Shown here: one piece after another, positions 7,016-10,670 of the stretch
Position numbering within the stretch: position 1 is the stretch's first letter
Layout: every line of letters begins with the position of its first letter
From: Phoronis pallida
Taxonomy: Eukaryota > Phoronida > Phoronidae
Assembly (NCBI GenBank): GCA_028565715.1
Contig: JAOXYC010229570.1
Location: 1-10,670, forward strand
DNA: 10,670 nt
Direction of reading: 5' to 3'
Notes under the pieces: model-generated
Databases searched by the model: none
What the model saw: the letters and a program-made list of their open reading frames with translations, nothing else
What the model was told of the DNA's origin: nothing
Position numbers and translations under genes: made by a program

Positions 7016-7620
7016 ACGGGGATATTATGAATTATTTTCGAATTTCCAAGATTATTTAAATTACATGGCTAAGTTTGTTCTACATTCATAACAATAACAA
7101 AATTATTATTTAATAAATTAACATGAACAGTGTACCTGTAGATTGTCAACACATAATTAAGATATGAGGCAGTAACCCATAAAGGTAATTATCAGGTTTA
7201 AAAGGAAAAGGTAACACTTAGTTCCATGTTCTTAAATACTCTAACCTATGCTTCGGTAAATAGAAATTTTAATTTCAATTTAAAAATTGACAATTGCATG
7301 GTTGATTAAGTCATTTTTTAAACACATTCACTTAAAACCGTTGACCTGTCCCTTTTAAGAAATGTATTACAAGATGAATAACGTCATTGGCACAGATGCT
7401 ATTAGTTGCTCTTAGACTATGTGCTGGGGGGCTCCCCGTGTGAATTTTATGTACCCTAAGTTACTCTTCATAGTTATGAACTAGGTCATGAGACACAACA
7501 GAAAAATTTGGGTAGACATCTGGAAACCCGGCAATAAGTGAGTAATTGACGTCACAATCCACCAACTGCATGTGAAAAATGGGGCCAAAAATTAGGGGTA
7601 GGGGAAATTGTAGACTCAAC
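7016..7620. other. Intergenic sequence, nothing recognised
   Basis: This stretch is AT-rich up to about 7420, with local AT palindromes (TTTCAATTTAAAAATTG around 7275). After that it is more balanced, with a small GGGG-GCT-CCCC hairpin near 7425-7436. No open frame, element end or regulatory cluster could be supported. Confidence 0.5.
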
Positions 7621-7649
7621 TCAGCCGGTCGTTGAAAACGAACGACTGA
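7621..7649. repeat. Hairpin: TCAG...GTCGTT / AACGAC...TGA
   Basis: GTCGTT and AACGAC can pair across a GAAAACG loop, and the stem extends with TCAG/CTGA around a small bulge. It starts a short G+C-rich block (to about 7800) that may be one end of a DNA element. Confidence 0.45.
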
Positions 7650-7759
7650 ATCAATCGCGCGTTAATCCAGTATCGCTAAGTATATGCGGATGACGTCACT
7701 CCGCTTAAACTACTATCGGTAACCCGATCCCTACTTTCGGTAGACCCCCCGCAATTGTT

Positions 7760-7790
7760 ACAGTCCCTCGACCTGAGTCGAAGGGGCTGT
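7760..7790. repeat. 13-bp hairpin ACAGTCCCTCGAC / GTCGAAGGGGCTGT
   Basis: The two arms are inverted around a CTGA loop, with one bulged base and one G-T type change. CAGTCCC-type ends directly after a TA or TTA are common among DNA transposon termini, so this might be a compact foldback end. No partner end was found in the window. Confidence 0.5.
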
Positions 7791-7800
7791 ACTAGAGTCT

Positions 7801-7914
7801 AGGGAAATTGAAGTGATCATAATTTCATTAATATAAGTGATAGCACAACAAATAACCAATCAAAATGTTTGTATTTATTAACTCTATCTGGTGCAATTAT
7901 GTATTTTGATCATT
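7801..7914 (+). repeat. Direct repeat copy 1 (~105 bp), partner at 8170-8275
   Basis: AGGGAAATTGAAGTGATCAT at 7801 starts a stretch that matches 8170 onward at roughly 85% by eye, with one indel near the start. It continues through CACAACAAAT, TCAAAATGTTTGTAT and TAACTCTATCTG to CAATTAT. The offset between the copies is 369 bp. Confidence 0.85.
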
Positions 7915-7925
7915 AAGTGTAAATT

Positions 7926-7949
7926 AGGTCACCAGAGGTCAAAAGGTCA
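7926..7949 (+). promoter_or_regulatory. Three direct AGGTCA half-sites (DR4 + DR2)
   Basis: AGGTCA occurs at 7926-7931, 7936-7941 and 7944-7949, with 4-base and 2-base spacers. AGGTCA is the nuclear-receptor half-site, and DR2 and DR4 spacings are used by RXR heterodimers. Three exact same-strand copies within 24 bases is unlikely by chance in AT-rich DNA. The site is about 310 bp upstream of the right-hand reading frame. Receptor binding is an inference only; a decayed simple repeat is the alternative. Confidence 0.4.
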
Positions 7950-7969
7950 CCAAATTTTGCCTTTGCTTG

Positions 7970-8020
7970 AAATTTCACCTTTCCCCCAAAAAACTCATTT
8001 TCTGGTAGGTGTGAAATTTT
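7970..8020. repeat. Inverted repeat GAAATTTCACCT / AGGTGTGAAATTT
   Basis: Two ~12-base arms are inverted around a loop of about 30 bases, with one extra base in the right arm. They lie between the two copies of the ~105 bp direct repeat. Function unknown. Confidence 0.5.
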
Positions 8021-8169
8021 TTTTCAATGTTGCTGGAAGTTTCCATTAGCCAGGAGATAACTGATCAAATTGATATGCATTAACTGTGTTTAACAATTTG
8101 GAAACTAAAATAATAACAATTGGAAAATAGCCTTACTTTGAAAATACCAATTTTTCCAATGCTGTGTAT

Positions 8170-8275
8170 AGGGAAAATTGAAGTGATCATAGTTCCGTTA
8201 ATATCGGCGGTACCACAACAAATGACCACTCAAAATGTTTGTATGTACTAACTCTATCTGACACAATTATTATTC
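8170..8275 (+). repeat. Direct repeat copy 2, abutting the right-hand reading frame
   Basis: This matches 7801-7914. Similarity stops near 8275, exactly where the recognisable protein sequence of the next gene begins (DNFDH motif at 8280-8294). An in-frame TGA at 8259-8261 lies inside the repeat. There is no AG dinucleotide between about 8192 and 8295, so the coding sequence cannot be spliced to an upstream exon at the point where homology starts. Confidence 0.8.
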
Positions 8276-10670
8276 CTTTGATAATTTTGACCATGAGGAA
8301 GCAACATTATCTGGAATTGGTGGCAGCCATGACACGGTCACCGTTTTGTTCCAGGACGACAAAGACACCCACGCTGCTAAGCCAGAGGTATCACAAACAA
8401 GAGTAATGCATGGGCCTAAAACCTTTGACTATGACCTGAAGTGTCAGGACCTAAGGATTTTCTTCAAGCCAGCAAAGAAGGCGGATCTTCCAGACAGCTA
8501 TCAGGTCCCTACAGAGCCCATTCAAGTAGAAGAAGCCCTAATGAACAGCATTAGGGCAAAAGATGTGGCATGGTTGTTGGCCAGATTGGATTTGGATACA
8601 GACCCATTGTACACAATTGGAATTAGGCCGCAATGCCAGAAGATGCCATCCTGGAGTGCTGCTAACTCGATCTTCACAGCAGACAAGACCAAACTGAAAC
8701 GAGTTGCTTTCCTCCCTGTACTGCCATACCCTGTAACCCAATATGACACCGTGTACACAGCTATGAAAAACCTGCAGAGTATTCTCCATCATCTTGACCA
8801 GTCAGTGTTGCCAATCACGTGTGATGAAGGAGTTTATCACATAGCACGAGAGATCCAACTTATTCGTCCGCTCGAGTTTCAGAATGTTGTTCTTTGTCTT
8901 GGGTCATTTCACATGGCTAAAGTTGCCCTAACCTGCATTGGAAAGTATCTGAAAGGGAGTGGAGCAGAAAATATCTTAGTTGAGAGTAGTGTGTTTGGAG
9001 TCAATGTTGTAGAGTCTGTGATGCATGGTAAACACTATACAAGGTCACTAAAAGGAATACAGCTTCTCAAAGAATCAATGTGTAGGCTACAGTGGAGTGA
9101 ATTTTTTGGACAAGATGACAATAGCACAAAGTACAAGGATGTGCTAGAAACACTGGTTCAACTTAAAGCAAAAGTGTCAGATAAGACTCGTGATGACAGT
9201 GTACATCTCGTTGAACAATTCGAGACATCCAGCCATGATTTACTGAGCTGCTTTGATGCTTTCACATCTGAAGCTGGACAAAGGAGTGAAACCTTCAGGT
9301 ACTGGAACACTTTCATTAAGTTAGCTTCAAATCTAGAAAACCTGATCCGGAGTGATCGGGAAGGTAACTGGACATTGCACCTGAATTCAGTGCAGGAATT
9401 GTTACAAGTTTTTGCGGCATTTGACTCAACAAACTATTTAAGGTGGTGTTCTCTCTACCTAGAAGACATGCGAAAACTGCCTGAATCAGCACCAGAAATA
9501 CATGAAGCATTTCAGGATGGCAAGTTTGCGATTAAGCGATCACCAGGCCATTTTAAAGCCATTGGGGCAGACATGGCACTAGAGCAGACAATCAATCGAT
9601 CAAAAAAGAGCAGTTCAGGGATCATAGGAAGCACCAAAAAGAAGAATTATGTTGCAATGTGGGATATTATCTACCATGAAATGCTTGGCATTAGTAATCT
9701 ACATCGCGAGCTAAGTGGTGTTGGATCTGGATATTGCTTTACTTCCTTTAGCAAATCAGAGACAGATTTTGAAGAAAAAAACATTCAGGCTATCATCACA
9801 GTGATCCAAAATAACGAAAATCCATTCAGAAGAGATGCCCCTCAACCGAAGCTCCACAACATCATGACACAGCAAGTTATGACAGATGAGATACGTGATC
9901 AGCTACTGAAAGTAGAAATAATTGGCAAAGAATGTTATGAAAAGTTACGAAGAGAGCGTCTCGTCGAGAAATCTGTCAGGTTTTGTCAAAGCATACAGAG
10001 AAGAAATTTGAAAACTTTCATAAGCATTAACGAGAAAGGAAAGGGGACCAAGATTTCAGGTAAAACAGCAAAGCAGAAGGAAGACAAACATCTGAAACAA
10101 ATGATAGAAGTTGCCAGGGCACGTGGAAGGTCAATGCAGGAACTCCTCAAGTATGATTTGGCATCATCATGTTTGTTGTTTGACAAGGAGGGGCTCATGA
10201 TGAAGGCCAACAAGAGCACACTGATGTCCGAAATGGAAAAACACTTAACAGAGGACGACCCTAAGGTTCCAGATTATGGCCAATGTATAAAGATGGGTTA
10301 TATTGCAGATGTCATGGCCAATGCTAGAAAGATCAGTTCCAAAAAGTGCAGCACGTTTGGAGAGTTCAGCGATGCCATACTGGAGTATGTCCTTATGTCG
10401 GCAAAGAATGGTGACAGACTAGATTTAGTCTTCGACTCCTACTTAGATTTATCCATCAAAGATTCTGAAAGAAAAAGACGAGAAACTGTAAATCCAATTG
10501 AAATGAATGTGGTCAGTGGTGACACACCTTTGCCAATCCAGATGGACAGGTTTTGGCCATCACACACTAACAAGCACAAACTTGAACTATTGATCAGTCA
10601 GCGAGCAATTACACAAGCTAAAGAGAAGCCATCAGATCTGCAGGTGTTTGTCAGCAGTTTCTCTGGTGAA
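8262..10670 (+). CDS. Uncharacterised transposon-like protein, RNase H-like motifs plus possible PIN-like C-terminus (partial at both ends)
   Basis: One frame stays open from 8262 (after TGA at 8259-8261) to the window end: 803 codons, no intron, no stop. The first ATG is at 8406 (codon 49). A DNFDHEEATLSG motif starts at codon 7, so conserved sequence precedes that ATG. TCDEG (Asp188), LGSFHMAK (about 213-220) and DMALEQTIN (Glu441) are, from memory, the conserved landmarks of a large multi-copy family of uncharacterised invertebrate proteins. Their spacing suggests an RNase H-fold (DDE-like) nuclease core. A Lys/Arg-rich linker follows (about 570-640). From about codon 699, TFGEFSDAILEYVL and then FDSYLDLSIKDSERKRR look like the opening of a PIN/FEN-like nuclease fold cut by the window edge. 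The N-terminus is probably truncated. Catalysis is not proven. Confidence 0.8.

Noticed and set aside
8522-8792. Two overlapping minus-strand open frames of 78 and 84 codons
   Set aside because: They are antisense to the long coding frame and have no recognisable features. They are shadows.
9316-10219. Minus-strand open frames of 64 and 77 codons, the second with hydrophobic stretches
   Set aside because: They are also antisense to the long frame. The hydrophobicity follows from Lys/Glu-rich codons on the other strand.

Overview
The window is nuclear DNA from an invertebrate animal. Coding exons are short, are separated by AT-rich GT-AG introns of about 420-920 bp, and lie among tRNA-derived SINEs, foldback elements and tandem repeats. 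Nothing is prokaryotic: there are no Shine-Dalgarno-led genes or operons. The repeats (a B-box SINE with an (ATT)n tail, a tRNA-derived relic, TA- and TTAA-flanked miniature elements) are the kinds common in marine invertebrates such as molluscs, hemichordates and cnidarians. I cannot name the species or even be sure of the phylum.

Left half (476-4768, + strand): six exons of a BTB/POZ-domain gene, most like BTBD8. They give the last 429 residues: the C-terminal half of a BTB fold, a BACK-like helical region, then a Lys/Ser/Thr-rich tail and a stop. The 5' exons lie upstream of the window. All five internal introns are phase 0. They carry insertions: a TA-flanked miniature element and a TTAA-flanked foldback element share one intron, and a SINE sits in another. 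A second copy of the TA-flanked family lies about 110 bp after the stop codon, probably in the 3' UTR.

Middle (about 4770-8260): no gene that I can support. It holds possible poly(A) signals, an inverted-repeat element (5934-6100), a 167-178 bp tandem array (about 6297-7015), two hairpins, a cluster of three AGGTCA half-sites, and two copies of a ~105 bp direct repeat. The second copy abuts the next coding region.

Right end (8262-10670, + strand): one uninterrupted reading frame of 803 codons with no introns, running off the window. It resembles, from memory, a large multi-copy family of uncharacterised invertebrate proteins that look transposon-derived. It has an RNase H-like set of acidic motifs and, near the window edge, the beginning of what may be a PIN/FEN-like nuclease domain. 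Its 5' end looks truncated exactly at the direct repeat. This is the most interesting object here, followed by the miniature element family built from a repeated CGCCAWWTTGGGACA motif.
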